Under the pieces are notes generated by a model, which saw nothing but the letters and a program-made list of their open reading frames with translations, had not been told where the DNA came from and did not search any database. From Qipengyuania sp. HL-TH1 (GTDB lineage: Bacteria; Pseudomonadota; Alphaproteobacteria; Sphingomonadales; Sphingomonadaceae), in NCBI RefSeq assembly GCF_036365825.1, contig NZ_CP142675.1, forward strand, positions 3,127,302 through 3,191,301: DNA of 64,000 nt, given 5' to 3'. This document shows, piece after piece, positions 36,356 to 45,593 of the stretch. The translations under genes and the position numbers were made by a program. How positions within the stretch are numbered: the first letter of the stretch is position 1; each line of letters opens with the position of its first letter.

Positions 36356-37078
36356 ATGCTTCGTTCCCGCCAGACGATGCTTTTCCGCTCTAACCTGTCC
36401 GTCGCCGCCTTTGCTATGGCGCTGGCGTCATGCACTCCTGCCCCGATCGACGATCCATTCGACGACACCGGCGAATTGATTGCCTTATCAGGCGGGGACG
36501 CGGGTCCGCAGGCCGCTTGCCACACTTGTCATGGGCTGGACGGCGGCGGCGACGGAGCGTTGGTGCCGAGAATAGCGGGCATGGATACGGGATATCTTGT
36601 GCGGCAGCTGGGCTTTTACGCGGACGGCCAACGTAGCCATCCCCAAATGACTTGGCTTGCAGGCCGTCTAAATTCCGAGGAGCGGTTGGCTGTGTCAGCC
36701 TATTACGCGGCCATGGACTTTCCCGAGGGCATGGAGGGAAGCACGACTTTGACTGAACCCTCGTGCGAAATTGCGAAAGCATACGAGATCTACCATGCAG
36801 GCTTACCCGAACGCGCTCTATCGTCCTGCGCATCTTGCCATGGGGAAACCGGTCTGGGCTCGGGTGGCGGCAACCCACCCCTGATCGGTCAAAGCGCTGA
36901 GTACCACGCCGAACAATTGCGCCGCTGGCGCAACGGTGAGCGATACGGCGATGCACTAAACGTCATGCACGATGCGGCCAGCAAGCTGCAAGAGAGCGAA
37001 ATTAGCCCACTCGCGGCGTATATTGCGTATGGTCCGGAGCCGTCTCGTCGTCTCGGATTTCCGGAAGAATGCCCCTGA
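36356..37078 (+). CDS. Di-haem c-type cytochrome (c4-like) lipoprotein
   Basis: 240 residues from the ATG at 36356 (an ATG at 36377 is also possible). Lipobox LASC. Two haem motifs, CHTCH and CASCH, about 105 residues apart, each followed by a Met-containing loop (HPQMTW, NVMHDA), as in cytochrome c4. Soluble electron shuttle tethered to the membrane. Its 3' end overlaps the convergent cytochrome b gene by 77 bp, which is unusual and may reflect compaction of the cluster. Confidence 0.85.
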   Translation: MLRSRQTMLFRSNLSVAAFAMALASCTPAPIDDPFDDTGELIALSGGDAGPQAACHTCHGLDGGGDGALVPRIAGMDTGYLVRQLGFYADGQRSHPQMTWLAGRLNSEERLAVSAYYAAMDFPEGMEGSTTLTEPSCEIAKAYEIYHAGLPERALSSCASCHGETGLGSGGGNPPLIGQSAEYHAEQLRRWRNGERYGDALNVMHDAASKLQESEISPLAAYIAYGPEPSRRLGFPEECP

Positions 37079-37652
37079 CTGTATCATCGCGATCCCAGAA
37101 ATGGTGTTTCAATGCCGCAATGACATGCAGCGGCACCAGCAATGCGAGGCCGATAACGCCTAGCACATGAAGGCTCTCCGCCCAGTCGAGTACCTGATAC
37201 TGCCACGCTGGGGAGAGTGTATGAAAGGGCATCGGGGGTATAGCGACCAATCCGGCAAGCCGCAGAGGCTGCACCGGCTGTATCGCCGACCACATCGCCC
37301 ATCCGCTCAGCGGAAGTAGCGCGAACAGGCCATAGAAAAGGTACTGTGTGATATGTGCTGCCGTGCTCTGCCAGCCTGGCGCATCGGCGTCGTTGACCGG
37401 ATCGGGGACAAAAAGGCGCCAGCCAAACCTTAAGATGGCGAGGAACAGGATGGTCAGCCCCAGCTCGCTATGCAATTCGTAGGTGGCAAGCTTGCTTGCC
37501 CCGACGGGATAGCGCAACATCATCCAGCCTGAGCCGAGCTGAAAGAGAACCAACCCTGCCATTATCCAGTGAAACCAGACACCGACCGGAGAATACTTTC
37601 CATGCTCGGTATAACTGACCGCCCATCTTCGGATCAGGTCATGAAGCCTCAT
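37002..37652 (-). CDS. Cytochrome b561/Ni-Fe hydrogenase b-type membrane protein
   Basis: 216 residues with four helices. Histidines at the ends of helices (VGVWFHWIMAGLVLF, TYELHSELGLTILF, SLHVLGVIGLALLVPLHVIAA) are spaced to bind two haems b, as in cytochrome b561 and dihaem quinol-linked cytochromes. Probably exchanges electrons between quinone and the c-type cytochromes of the cluster. Starts at the stop of the CtaG-type gene (ATGA overlap). Confidence 0.82.
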   Translation of the reverse strand: MRLHDLIRRWAVSYTEHGKYSPVGVWFHWIMAGLVLFQLGSGWMMLRYPVGASKLATYELHSELGLTILFLAILRFGWRLFVPDPVNDADAPGWQSTAAHITQYLFYGLFALLPLSGWAMWSAIQPVQPLRLAGLVAIPPMPFHTLSPAWQYQVLDWAESLHVLGVIGLALLVPLHVIAALKHHFWDRDDTVRGILPEIRDDETAPDHTQYTPRVG

Positions 37653-38371
37653 GCAGCCGCTCTGTTACCAAGCGATCGATAGAGTATCGTCAATGCAGCG
37701 ATTAGATAGACCAGGCTCGCGGGGGCCCACATAATGATACCCGCAATCTGCTGATCCTCTATTGGCGAGAGACCCCACAAGCGGGTCGTTAGCCAATGTG
37801 GGGCATAATACGCACGGTGCGCAAAGGTAAGTAGCGCGCCAAGTGCCCCCATTGCGACCATCGTCGCCAACAGCCCTGTCGCGGCAGCTGGAGACGGCGA
37901 TCGAATGACCTTGACCCACCATGCTGCTGCCGTGGCGACAATGCTGATTTGCATGAGCCAGAAAACCGCGTCGCTACGCATCGCGAGTTCGTACAATGGA
38001 GGTGCATGCCAGGCCAGGAAGGTGATGGCATGTACCGCAGTCCATACGGTCAACGTCCCGGGCAAGCTCTTGTCCTCGAGCCGAAAGGCCGCAATGAGCA
38101 GTGGGGCGAAGACCGCTGCGAGTATGACATCGTGGATGATGCGAACTGTGAACAATGCGGATCCGAGCGCGCAGAAGGGGCTGATGTAGAGAAGGCAGAA
38201 GACGATCAGGATTGCGTATGTCGGCGTGGCTCTCAGACTTTCGCGTTGCCAATATGCGCCCCCTACCACGACCAGAAGGCAGGCGACCAATTCGGGTGCG
38301 AAATTCCAATTGGTTAACCAGCCCCCAGGATCTGGAGCTTTTCCGCAATAGGGCAACCAATCGTGCAGCAT
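37649..38371 (-). CDS. ctaG: CtaG (caa3-type) cytochrome oxidase assembly protein
   Basis: 240 residues with seven hydrophobic helices, as in the DUF1404/caa3_CtaG family (distinct from Cox11). The conserved WNFAPELVACLLVV, HDVILAAVFAPLLI, FLAWHAPPLYELA and DQQIAGIIMWAPASLVYL segments are present; WH.P and QQ.AG.IMW are the family signatures. It assists metallation of the CuB site. It is the first gene of a two-gene unit with the b-type cytochrome. Confidence 0.85.
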   Translation of the reverse strand: MLHDWLPYCGKAPDPGGWLTNWNFAPELVACLLVVVGGAYWQRESLRATPTYAILIVFCLLYISPFCALGSALFTVRIIHDVILAAVFAPLLIAAFRLEDKSLPGTLTVWTAVHAITFLAWHAPPLYELAMRSDAVFWLMQISIVATAAAWWVKVIRSPSPAAATGLLATMVAMGALGALLTFAHRAYYAPHWLTTRLWGLSPIEDQQIAGIIMWAPASLVYLIAALTILYRSLGNRAAA

Positions 38372-38647
38372 CCGTCTCCCGTGAGCGTGTGGTTAGATCA
38401 GCAATTGCATGCTCACAACAGTCATTGGTGTCCTGCAAACCGACGCAATGAGCAGAAAGCGATCGCAATCTAGGATGAAAGACGCTCGGACAGAATTTAG
38501 GGTCCCGAGAGCATGTAGGTAGGCCATAATCGGTGAACCGCATTCGCTCTGATCATACCCGTGAGCCAGGTGAAGGTCGGCTTTGGCTACAATCGCGTCT
38601 GAAGCCGACAGTCCGCTACCGGCCCAACAGCGGACAAACCATACAAG
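38372..38647. other. Intergenic stretch with a GCGGAC-type element
   Basis: No gene is seen. It contains CCGACAGTCCGC and a CAGCGGAC motif at about 38608-38636, resembling the elements near 6190, 17130 and 51950. No terminator with a T tract is clear. Confidence 0.4.
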
Positions 38648-39514
38648 CTACTTCGATTGCGCGATCCGCTTGCAAGCGGATCCGACCATCGACCAGATGG
38701 TTTCGATCACTTCCTCAAGGCTGACTTTTTCCAGGTCGATTGACTCGGCGTATGCGGCCCATTGGCCTTGCTTGGTACCATCCTGCGCCATCTCTTCCGA
38801 CAGGCCGGGCGGGCGATCGATTGGAATCTCAGTTCCTCTGCGTGCGAATGTCGCCGCTATGGCAGCGTCGAGCTCGTCGTCCGAGACGTCGAGGGCCTGG
38901 GGCATCGCCCAGAGGTCGTAATAATCCTTCATACGTCCGTTCGCGATGCCCAGCTGAACCATCGCCTGAAATTTCTCGGCTATCACTGTGGCAGGCGGAT
39001 AGGCGCGAATGTCGGGCGGTGGAAGATCGAGCAATGTCGGGTAGGTGAGTTCATGGGATGGGTGGGCAAGGGCGTCACCAAATCCGATGTCGATGGTGAC
39101 CGGGATCCTCGTTCGCTCGAGATAGGCGAAGGTCTTGAGCCTCGTCCCACCATATTCCATCTCTTCTCTGATGGGATTGGCTTTCAGAGCGTCGAGATCG
39201 AATTCTATGCCATCCTCAACCGCGATGCTCATGATCTCCCGAAAGTCCGCAACGAGTTGCTTGGGGCCTTCATCGCCATGACCCAGGAAGTCGGCATCGC
39301 GGGTTTCGCGGCTTTCGCTTTCCAGCCAGACGGTAACCAGCATTCCGCCTTTGAGGACGAATCGATCACGATGGGCGGACTGCGACAGGCGATAAAGCAG
39401 GCGTTCGAGCGCAAAGCGAACGAGGACAACTTCAAACACCCGGCCGTTCGCACGTGCGATGTTGAGCAGCCGGTCTTTGACCGATTTTGCCAGATTGATG
39501 GGCTTCTCACCCAT
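38648..39514 (-). CDS. abiEii: AbiEii-type nucleotidyltransferase toxin
   Basis: 288 residues. FVLKGGMLVTVWL (about 52-64) and TRDADFLGHG (71-80) are the first two conserved blocks of the AbiEii/AbiGii nucleotidyltransferase family (KGG and RDxDF/L), and TVIAEKFQAMV is the later conserved helix with DYYDLW. AbiEii toxins transfer nucleotides (tRNA in the MenT relatives) and cause reversible growth arrest or abort phage infection as type IV toxins. Overlaps the antitoxin gene by eight bases. Confidence 0.88.
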   Translation of the reverse strand: MGEKPINLAKSVKDRLLNIARANGRVFEVVLVRFALERLLYRLSQSAHRDRFVLKGGMLVTVWLESESRETRDADFLGHGDEGPKQLVADFREIMSIAVEDGIEFDLDALKANPIREEMEYGGTRLKTFAYLERTRIPVTIDIGFGDALAHPSHELTYPTLLDLPPPDIRAYPPATVIAEKFQAMVQLGIANGRMKDYYDLWAMPQALDVSDDELDAAIAATFARRGTEIPIDRPPGLSEEMAQDGTKQGQWAAYAESIDLEKVSLEEVIETIWSMVGSACKRIAQSK

Positions 39515-40130
39515 TCGAGGTCAGCGCCTCGAGATAAGGCTTCATCGTGCTCCAGGCTCCGCCTTCAATCGCGGCCTGAGAGATTTCAGCCGGTGTGGCC
39601 TTGCGCTGTTCAAGCGCGGCCCTCAGTCCCTCAATTGCGACTGATCGATCGACGAGCTTTGGGTTTCGAAACATATCGGCAAGCGTCTTCGGCACAGAAT
39701 ATATCGGAACGGATACGCCGGAGACCTTGTGATGCTCGATCCCTTGCTGGTGATAGGAATCGCTAAATCGAACAGTGCGTGTAGGGGGATAGGAGGGGGC
39801 GGGAGACCAGTCGCTGCTGCCGATAGCAACCCACACTTTGCGCGGCATCTGATCGGTCAGTTCATGAAAGGCGAGCGCTGAGAACATGGCGATCACGCCA
39901 TTGGGGATGCGTTTTGCAATTTCAGCGAGCGATTGGTCGGCATCGATGTCTGCGTCGGCGGTCTGGTAGAGCCCGCGCGAGATGCGGTTGATCTCTCCAT
40001 CGTCGACCGCCCGGGCTATGGTTTTTCCATCGACACCCGCTTCGCGCAGCTCGCGCGCGCGCAGGATCGGTTGCTGCGCAAAGAGCCCGCGCATGATCTC
40101 ACGTTGTGTGGGTTGGGTCGCCGCCTTCAT
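39507..40130 (-). CDS. abiEi: AbiEi-type antitoxin/transcriptional repressor
   Basis: 207 residues from the ATG at 40130 (the upstream frame contains no supported start). The N-terminal winged helix (LFAQQPILRARELREAGVDG, then DGEINRISRGLYQTAD) and the C-terminal AbiEi domain (SVPIYSVPKTLADMFRNPK, LVDRSVAIEGLRAAL) are both clear. It neutralises AbiEii without binding it and represses the operon by binding upstream inverted repeats. The operon faces away from trbB. Confidence 0.88.
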   Translation of the reverse strand: MKAATQPTQREIMRGLFAQQPILRARELREAGVDGKTIARAVDDGEINRISRGLYQTADADIDADQSLAEIAKRIPNGVIAMFSALAFHELTDQMPRKVWVAIGSSDWSPAPSYPPTRTVRFSDSYHQQGIEHHKVSGVSVPIYSVPKTLADMFRNPKLVDRSVAIEGLRAALEQRKATPAEISQAAIEGGAWSTMKPYLEALTSNG

Positions 40131-40184
40131 GTCACAAATCCTTGCACTCGACATGCCCCTATCAGAGGTTTTGTGACAAGTCAC
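40131..40184. promoter_or_regulatory. Inverted repeats upstream of abiEi, candidate autorepression site
   Basis: GTCACAAA (40131-40138) pairs with TTTGTGAC (40170-40177), and GTGACAAGTCAC (40173-40184) is a perfect inverted repeat with a 2-nt centre. AbiEi antitoxins bind such inverted repeats near the promoter; here the sites begin right at the start codon. Confidence 0.45.
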
Positions 40185-40448
40185 GGTGAAGGGTCTCCGA
40201 AAATCGGGAACGCCTAAGATACCATGAGCAGGCGCCATTGGGGGCAAACACGAGAAATTCACAACCCAGCAAACGAGGGCGGCATCGACACGAGAACCGT
40301 GCCTGCTGGATTCGCACCGCCCTTTCCGGCCAATTTCACTCTACTCTACGCTTCGCGCAAATTCCTGTTGCCTGACAGCATTTTGATGTCCTTTTGATCT
40401 GCCTCGCGAGTGCAGCCGGTGGTCGGTTGCCGCAATTCGAGGCAATTC

Positions 40449-41429
40449 ATGAGCGTTATTCCGATCCGGTCCGAGGCATTGTCGCGCGGCGCGCGCATGC
40501 TGCGCACGGCGCTTGGCTGCGAGATCGCACGCTGGCTTGAAGAGCCTGCGGTGATCGAAGTGATGCTCAATCCCGATGGTCGTCTGTGGGTCGACCGGCT
40601 GGGCGAAGGCCTTGCCGCGACCGACTGCCTGATGAGCGCCGCCGACGGAGAGCGGATCATCCGGCTCGTTGCCCATCATGTCGGCGCCGAGGTGCATACT
40701 GGAGCTCCGCGCGTCTCGGCAGAGCTTCCCGATGGCGGCGAACGCTTTGAAGGTCTTCTGCCACCGGTGGTCGCCGCGCCGAGCTTTGCCATCCGCAAGC
40801 CTGCTGTCGCCGTCTTCACGCTCGCCGACTATGTCTCGGCGGGAATCATGGATGCATGGCAGGCCGAGGCGCTTGGCGCTGCGGTTGCGGAGCGAAAGAA
40901 CATCCTGGTCGCGGGCGGCACATCGACCGGCAAGACGACGCTTACCAATGCTTTACTCGCCGAAATCTCATCGAGTCCCGACCGGGTTGTCTTGATCGAG
41001 GACACGCGCGAACTGCAATGTGCCGCGCCCAATCTCGTCTCGCTGCGGACCAAGGATGGCGTTGCAACTCTGTCCGATCTGGTCCGCTCGGCGCTGCGTC
41101 TGCGACCCGATCGCATTCCCATCGGTGAAGTGCGCGGCGCTGAAGCGCTCGATCTGCTCAAGGCCTGGGGAACGGGTCATCCAGGCGGGATCGGCACAAT
41201 CCACGCAGGCTCTGCGCTCGGCACGCTGCGGCGGCTCGAACAGCTCATTCAGGAAAGCGTGGTGACCGTACCGCGCGCGCTCATCGCCGAGACCATCGAC
41301 GTCATCGCTGTGCTGGTCCGTGATGGCGCCGGACGGCGGCTCGCCGAACTGGCCAAGGTCCGCGCTCTCGATGCTTCGGGCGAATACGTCCTCGTCCCTC
41401 TTCCCCATACCCAAGGAGACCCTTCATGA
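40449..41429 (+). CDS. trbB: Conjugal transfer ATPase TrbB (VirB11-like)
   Basis: 326 residues from the ATG at 40449 (GAGG site). Walker [10 protein letters not shown] (about 156-164), an Asp box LIEDTREL and the His box [10 protein letters not shown] are all typical of VirB11/TrbB secretion ATPases. Hexameric cytoplasmic motor of the type IV channel. First gene of a tightly packed trb operon (ATGA overlap with trbC). Usually traG precedes it; here it is preceded by the divergent AbiE pair. Confidence 0.95.
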   Translation: MSVIPIRSEALSRGARMLRTALGCEIARWLEEPAVIEVMLNPDGRLWVDRLGEGLAATDCLMSAADGERIIRLVAHHVGAEVHTGAPRVSAELPDGGERFEGLLPPVVAAPSFAIRKPAVAVFTLADYVSAGIMDAWQAEALGAAVAERKNILVAGGTSTGKTTLTNALLAEISSSPDRVVLIEDTRELQCAAPNLVSLRTKDGVATLSDLVRSALRLRPDRIPIGEVRGAEALDLLKAWGTGHPGGIGTIHAGSALGTLRRLEQLIQESVVTVPRALIAETIDVIAVLVRDGAGRRLAELAKVRALDASGEYVLVPLPHTQGDPS

Positions 41430-41758
41430 TGATTATTCTGTCGCGGGCGCGATCGCGCCTTTCCGCTATCGCTCTTGCCGGTGTTGTCGCACTTACGCTT
41501 GCCGCGCCGGCCCATGCCGCCGGCTCGTCGATGCCATGGGAAGCGCCGCTGCAGGCGATCCTGGAATCGATCCAGGGGCCGGTCGCCAAGATCGTTGCGG
41601 TGATCATCATCATTGCGACCGGTCTCGCTCTCGCTTTCGGCGATACATCGGGCGGCTTCCGGCGCTTGGTGCAGATTGTCTTCGGCCTGTCGATTGCCTT
41701 TGCAGCTTCCTCGTTTTTCCTCTCCTTCTTTTCGTTCGGCGGCGGAGCGCTCGTCTGA
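41426..41758 (+). CDS. trbC: TrbC, conjugative pilin (VirB2-like)
   Basis: 110 residues. Sec signal ending in AHA (about residue 31), a first hydrophobic helix (VAKIVAVIIIIATGLALAF) and a second (VFGLSIAFAASSFFLSFF) separated by a short polar loop, as in cyclic VirB2/TrbC pilins. Overlaps trbB and trbD by 4 and 1 bases. Confidence 0.93.
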   Translation: MMIILSRARSRLSAIALAGVVALTLAAPAHAAGSSMPWEAPLQAILESIQGPVAKIVAVIIIIATGLALAFGDTSGGFRRLVQIVFGLSIAFAASSFFLSFFSFGGGALV

Positions 41759-42033
41759 TGGGCGCCGGTTCAACTGGATTGCCGCCAGGCTTCGCCGTTC
41801 CCGTCCACCGGGCACTGACCGAGCATATCCTGCTGGGCGGTGCGCCGCGCGGGCTCGCGATTGCCAATGCGACACTTGCAGGAGCTATCGGGCTCGGTCT
41901 GCAATTGTGGATCGCAGGGATAGCCTTCCTCGCGCTGGGCCATATGGCCGCGATGTGGGCGGCGCGGCGCGACCCGCAATTCGTGGATGTCGCCCGGCGG
42001 CACTTGCGCTTCCCCGCGCATCTGCAGGTCTAA
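41758..42033 (+). CDS. trbD: TrbD (VirB3-like)
   Basis: 91 residues from the ATG at 41758, whose first base ends the trbC stop (TGATG). FAVPVHRALTEHILLGGAPR is the typical VirB3/TrbD start, followed by two adjacent hydrophobic helices. Inner-membrane component beside the VirB4-type ATPase. Confidence 0.93.
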   Translation: MGAGSTGLPPGFAVPVHRALTEHILLGGAPRGLAIANATLAGAIGLGLQLWIAGIAFLALGHMAAMWAARRDPQFVDVARRHLRFPAHLQV

Positions 42034-42036
42034 GCC

Positions 42037-44511
42037 ATGCTGAGCTTGCGTGAATATCGAAACAAGGCCGAACGGCTGGCGGACTTCCTGCCCTGGGCGG
42101 CCCTGATCGGTCCCGGCGTGCTGCTCAACAAGGATGGCAGTTTCCAGCGCACCGCGCGCTTCCGGGGACCTGATCTCGATAGCGCAACGCCTGCTGAGCT
42201 GGTTGCAACGACCGCACGGCTCAACAGTGTGCTGCGCCGCCTTGGCTCGGGCTGGGCGCTCTTCGCGGAGGCAGTGCGCCGACCTGCGCAGGACTATCCT
42301 GCATGCGATTTTCCCGATCCTGCTTCTGCGCTGGTCGAGCGCGAACGCGCGGCCCAGTTTGCCGAAGAAGGCGCGCATTTCGAAAGCCGCTATTTTCTGA
42401 CGCTGCTCTGGATGCCGCCCGCCGAAGATGCCGCCCGCGCCGAAAGCTGGATGTATGAAGGCAAGGCCCAGAAAGGCGTCGATCCCCGTGAACTGCGCGA
42501 TGGCTTCATCGACCGGACGGACCGTTTGCTGCGCCTGTTCGAAGGCTTCTTTCCTGAAGTCCAATGGCTCGATGATGGAGCAACGCTGACATACCTTCAC
42601 AGCTGCATTTCCACGCGCATGCAGCAAGTTCGCGTACCCGAAACGCCGATGCATCTCGATGCGCTGCTCGCCGATGAACCGCTCTGCGGAGGGCTCGAAC
42701 CGCGGCTTGGCGCAGCGCATCTGCGCACGCTGACTGTAGTCGGGTTTCCAAGCGCGACATTTCCGGGACTGCTCGACGACCTCAACGCGCAGGGCTTCGC
42801 CTATCGCTGGTCGACCCGTGCGATCATGCTCGACAAGAGCGACGCGGCCAAACTGCTCGGAAAAATCAGGCGGCAATGGTTCGCCAAGCGCAAGTCGGTC
42901 GCCGCGATCCTCAAGGAGGTGATGACCAATGAGGCCTCGGTGCTTGTCGACAACGATGCAGCCAACAAGGCCGAAGATGCCGATGCAGCGCTGCAGGAAC
43001 TGGGGTCGGACCATGTCGGGCTGGCATTGGTCACGGCAACCGTCACTGTCTGGGATGAAGACGCATCACTCGCAGCCGAAAAGCTGCGGCTCGCCGAAAA
43101 AGTCATCCAGGGCCGCGACTTCACCTGTGTGACAGAAGGCATGAACGCGATCGAAGCCTGGCTTGGCTCCCTGCCGGGCCATGTCTACGCCAATGTTCGT
43201 CAGCCGCCGATCTCGACGCTCAACCTCGCGCACATGCTGCCGCTTTCGGCAGTCTGGGCTGGGCCGGAGCGCGACGAGCATTTTGATGCGCCGCCATTGT
43301 TCTACGCGCAGACCGAAGGCTCCACCCCGTTTCGTTTCTCGCTTCATGTCGGCGATGTCGGTCACAGCCTGGTGGTCGGCCCAACCGGCGCCGGCAAGTC
43401 TGTCCTGCTGGCCTTCATGGCGATGCAGTTTCGCCGCTATGCCGGCGCTCAGATATTCGCTTTCGACTTCGGTGGCTCGATCCGCGCCGCAGCGCTTGCC
43501 TGCCGCGGCGATTGGCAGGATCTCGGTTCAAGCCTTTCGCAGGACAGCGACAATGGCGTCCTCCTGCAGCCGCTTGCGCGCATCGACGAACCGGCCGAAC
43601 GAAACTGGGCCGCCGAATGGCTGCAGGCTATTCTTACCTCGGAAGGTGTTGCGGTCGATCCGGCCACCAAGGATCATCTGTGGACTGCATTGACGTCGCT
43701 CGCCACAGCGCCTGTTGCGGAGCGGACGCTTACCGGTCTTGCGGTTCTGCTCCAGTCGCAGGCATTGAAGCAGGCGCTCGCGCCCTATTGCATCGGCGGC
43801 CCGTTCGGACGGCTGCTCGACGCCGAAAGCGAACGGCTCGGTGAAGCGCGCTTCCAGGCGTTCGAGACAGAAGGGCTGACCGGCTCGGCGGCAGCGCCTG
43901 CGGTCCTTTCCTATCTCTTTCACCGGATCGAAGGGCGGCTCGACGGATCGCCTACCCTCCTCATCATCGATGAGGGCTGGCTGGTGCTCGACAGCCCTGC
44001 CTTCGCTGCGCAACTGCGCGAATGGCTCAAGACGCTGCGCAAGAAGAATGCGAGCGTGGTCTTCGCGACCCAGAGCCTCGCCGATATCGAAACATCGGCG
44101 ATTGCGCCCGCCATTATCGAAAGCTGCCCGACCCGCATATTTCTGCCCAATGAGCGGGCGATGGAGCCGCAGATACAGGCGATTTATCGCCGCTTCGGGC
44201 TTAATGACCGGCAGATCGAAATCCTCAGCCAGGCTGCGCCTAAACGCGATTATTATTGCCAGTCGGCACGCGGTAATCGCCTGTTCGAACTCGGGCTTGG
44301 AGAAGTGGCGCTCGCTTTCACGGCTGCCTCTTCGAAAAGCGATCAGCTCGACATTGCCCGGATTGCCGAAAACGAAAGGCGCGAAGGTTTTACCGAAGCC
44401 TGGCTGAGGCATCGCGGCCTCGACTGGGCCGCAGAGCTGCTCGCTATTCCCGAGCCGAATTCGGCCTTTTCAACCCTCAGAATGAAGGAGACTTCCAATG
44501 ACCTTTCGTAA
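42037..44511 (+). CDS. trbE: TrbE, VirB4-type conjugation ATPase
   Basis: 824 residues. Walker A GPTGAGKSVLLAF at about 447-459 and Walker B LLIIDEGWLVL at about 640; VFATQSLADI is the following conserved block. The N-terminal 300 residues match the CagE/TrbE domain. It energises pilus assembly and substrate transfer. Its end overlaps trbJ by 14 bases. Confidence 0.95.
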   Translation: MLSLREYRNKAERLADFLPWAALIGPGVLLNKDGSFQRTARFRGPDLDSATPAELVATTARLNSVLRRLGSGWALFAEAVRRPAQDYPACDFPDPASALVERERAAQFAEEGAHFESRYFLTLLWMPPAEDAARAESWMYEGKAQKGVDPRELRDGFIDRTDRLLRLFEGFFPEVQWLDDGATLTYLHSCISTRMQQVRVPETPMHLDALLADEPLCGGLEPRLGAAHLRTLTVVGFPSATFPGLLDDLNAQGFAYRWSTRAIMLDKSDAAKLLGKIRRQWFAKRKSVAAILKEVMTNEASVLVDNDAANKAEDADAALQELGSDHVGLALVTATVTVWDEDASLAAEKLRLAEKVIQGRDFTCVTEGMNAIEAWLGSLPGHVYANVRQPPISTLNLAHMLPLSAVWAGPERDEHFDAPPLFYAQTEGSTPFRFSLHVGDVGHSLVVGPTGAGKSVLLAFMAMQFRRYAGAQIFAFDFGGSIRAAALACRGDWQDLGSSLSQDSDNGVLLQPLARIDEPAERNWAAEWLQAILTSEGVAVDPATKDHLWTALTSLATAPVAERTLTGLAVLLQSQALKQALAPYCIGGPFGRLLDAESERLGEARFQAFETEGLTGSAAAPAVLSYLFHRIEGRLDGSPTLLIIDEGWLVLDSPAFAAQLREWLKTLRKKNASVVFATQSLADIETSAIAPAIIESCPTRIFLPNERAMEPQIQAIYRRFGLNDRQIEILSQAAPKRDYYCQSARGNRLFELGLGEVALAFTAASSKSDQLDIARIAENERREGFTEAWLRHRGLDWAAELLAIPEPNSAFSTLRMKETSNDLS

Positions 44512-45244
44512 GAATTTGAACGGACTGGCTGGTGGCCTTGCGCTTGCTGTCGCCGGCGTGGTTGCCACAGCACCGGTGCCCGCCCATGCGCAGTTCGGCG
44601 GTATCGTTTACGACCCGTCCAACTATGCCCAGAATGTGCTGACTGCAGCGCGAACGCTTGAGCAGATCAACAACGAAATCCGCATGCTGCAGAACCAGGC
44701 GACTTCGCTCATCAATGAAGCCAGGAACCTGCAGAGCCTGCCGCTCAATATCGTCCAGCCCCTACAGCAGCAAATCCAGCAGACCCAGCAATTGCTGCAG
44801 CAGGCCCAGCGCATCGCTTATGATGTACGCGAGATCGAGACGACGTTTGAAACGCAATACAAGAACATCCCGCTCGGTGCTTCGCAGCAGGCCATGGTGA
44901 CAAGCGCCGAGGTGCGCTGGCAAAATAGTGTCGCCGCTTTCGAGGATGCGCTCAAGGTGCAAGCGGGAGCGGTTGCCAATATCGAAGGCTCGCGCGAAGC
45001 GGTGAATAGCCTGCTGGGCGCGAGCCAGTCGGCTGCCGGTGCCTTGCAAGCTGCGCAGGCCGGGAACCAGCTGCTTGCACTGCAAACACGCCAGCTCGCC
45101 GATCTTACCGCGACCATGGCGGCCATGGGACGAGCGCAGGCACTCGACGCTGCCGAACGTGCGGCGGCGAAGGCTCAGGCGCGCGAGCAGCTACGGCGCT
45201 TTCTGGCGACGCGCCCGCGCGATCTTCCGGCCAAATCGGACTGA
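44498..45244 (+). CDS. trbJ: TrbJ (VirB5-like)
   Basis: 248 residues, AAGGAGA site. Sec signal ending in AHA-Q (about residue 31). The rest is an extended helical rod rich in Gln (PLQQQIQQTQQLLQQAQRI), as in VirB5/TrbJ minor pilus proteins that sit at the pilus tip. Confidence 0.93.
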   Translation: MTFRKNLNGLAGGLALAVAGVVATAPVPAHAQFGGIVYDPSNYAQNVLTAARTLEQINNEIRMLQNQATSLINEARNLQSLPLNIVQPLQQQIQQTQQLLQQAQRIAYDVREIETTFETQYKNIPLGASQQAMVTSAEVRWQNSVAAFEDALKVQAGAVANIEGSREAVNSLLGASQSAAGALQAAQAGNQLLALQTRQLADLTATMAAMGRAQALDAAERAAAKAQAREQLRRFLATRPRDLPAKSD

Positions 45245-45250
45245 CCCGCC

Positions 45251-45592
45251 ATGGATAGCAAAGTCCTCGCGCGCACCGGTGCAGCCGTTTTTGTAGGCCT
45301 CGCTGTCGCCATGACGCTCGTGCAATTGCGCGAGGAGCCTGCAGTGCGTCCCGAGGCTGCCACGAGCATCTGGGAGCCTGACGGCGATCCGCTGCCTGCG
45401 CAGCTCAGGGCCTGCGCGCAAATGGGCGAGCTCGCGCTGTCCTCGCCCGATTGCCGTGCCGCCTGGGCCGAAAAGCGCCGCCGTTTCTTCGGGGTTGAGC
45501 ACCCCGACGCTTACGCCGCGGTAGGTGATAAGCCCGTGACGAGCGCTCCTGCGCCTCAATCTCCTACGCCTCAATCGCGCGGAGAGAATTGA
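45251..45592 (+). CDS. TrbK-alt-like putative entry exclusion protein
   Basis: 113 residues. An N-terminal TM/signal-like segment (GAAVFVGLAVAMTLVQL) is followed by a periplasmic part with CAQMGELALSSPDCRAAWAEK (two Cys), the pattern of the alternative TrbK found between trbJ and trbL. Entry exclusion prevents redundant transfer into a cell that already carries the element. The function is assigned by position and pattern. Confidence 0.8.
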   Translation: MDSKVLARTGAAVFVGLAVAMTLVQLREEPAVRPEAATSIWEPDGDPLPAQLRACAQMGELALSSPDCRAAWAEKRRRFFGVEHPDAYAAVGDKPVTSAPAPQSPTPQSRGEN

Positions 45593-45593
45593 C

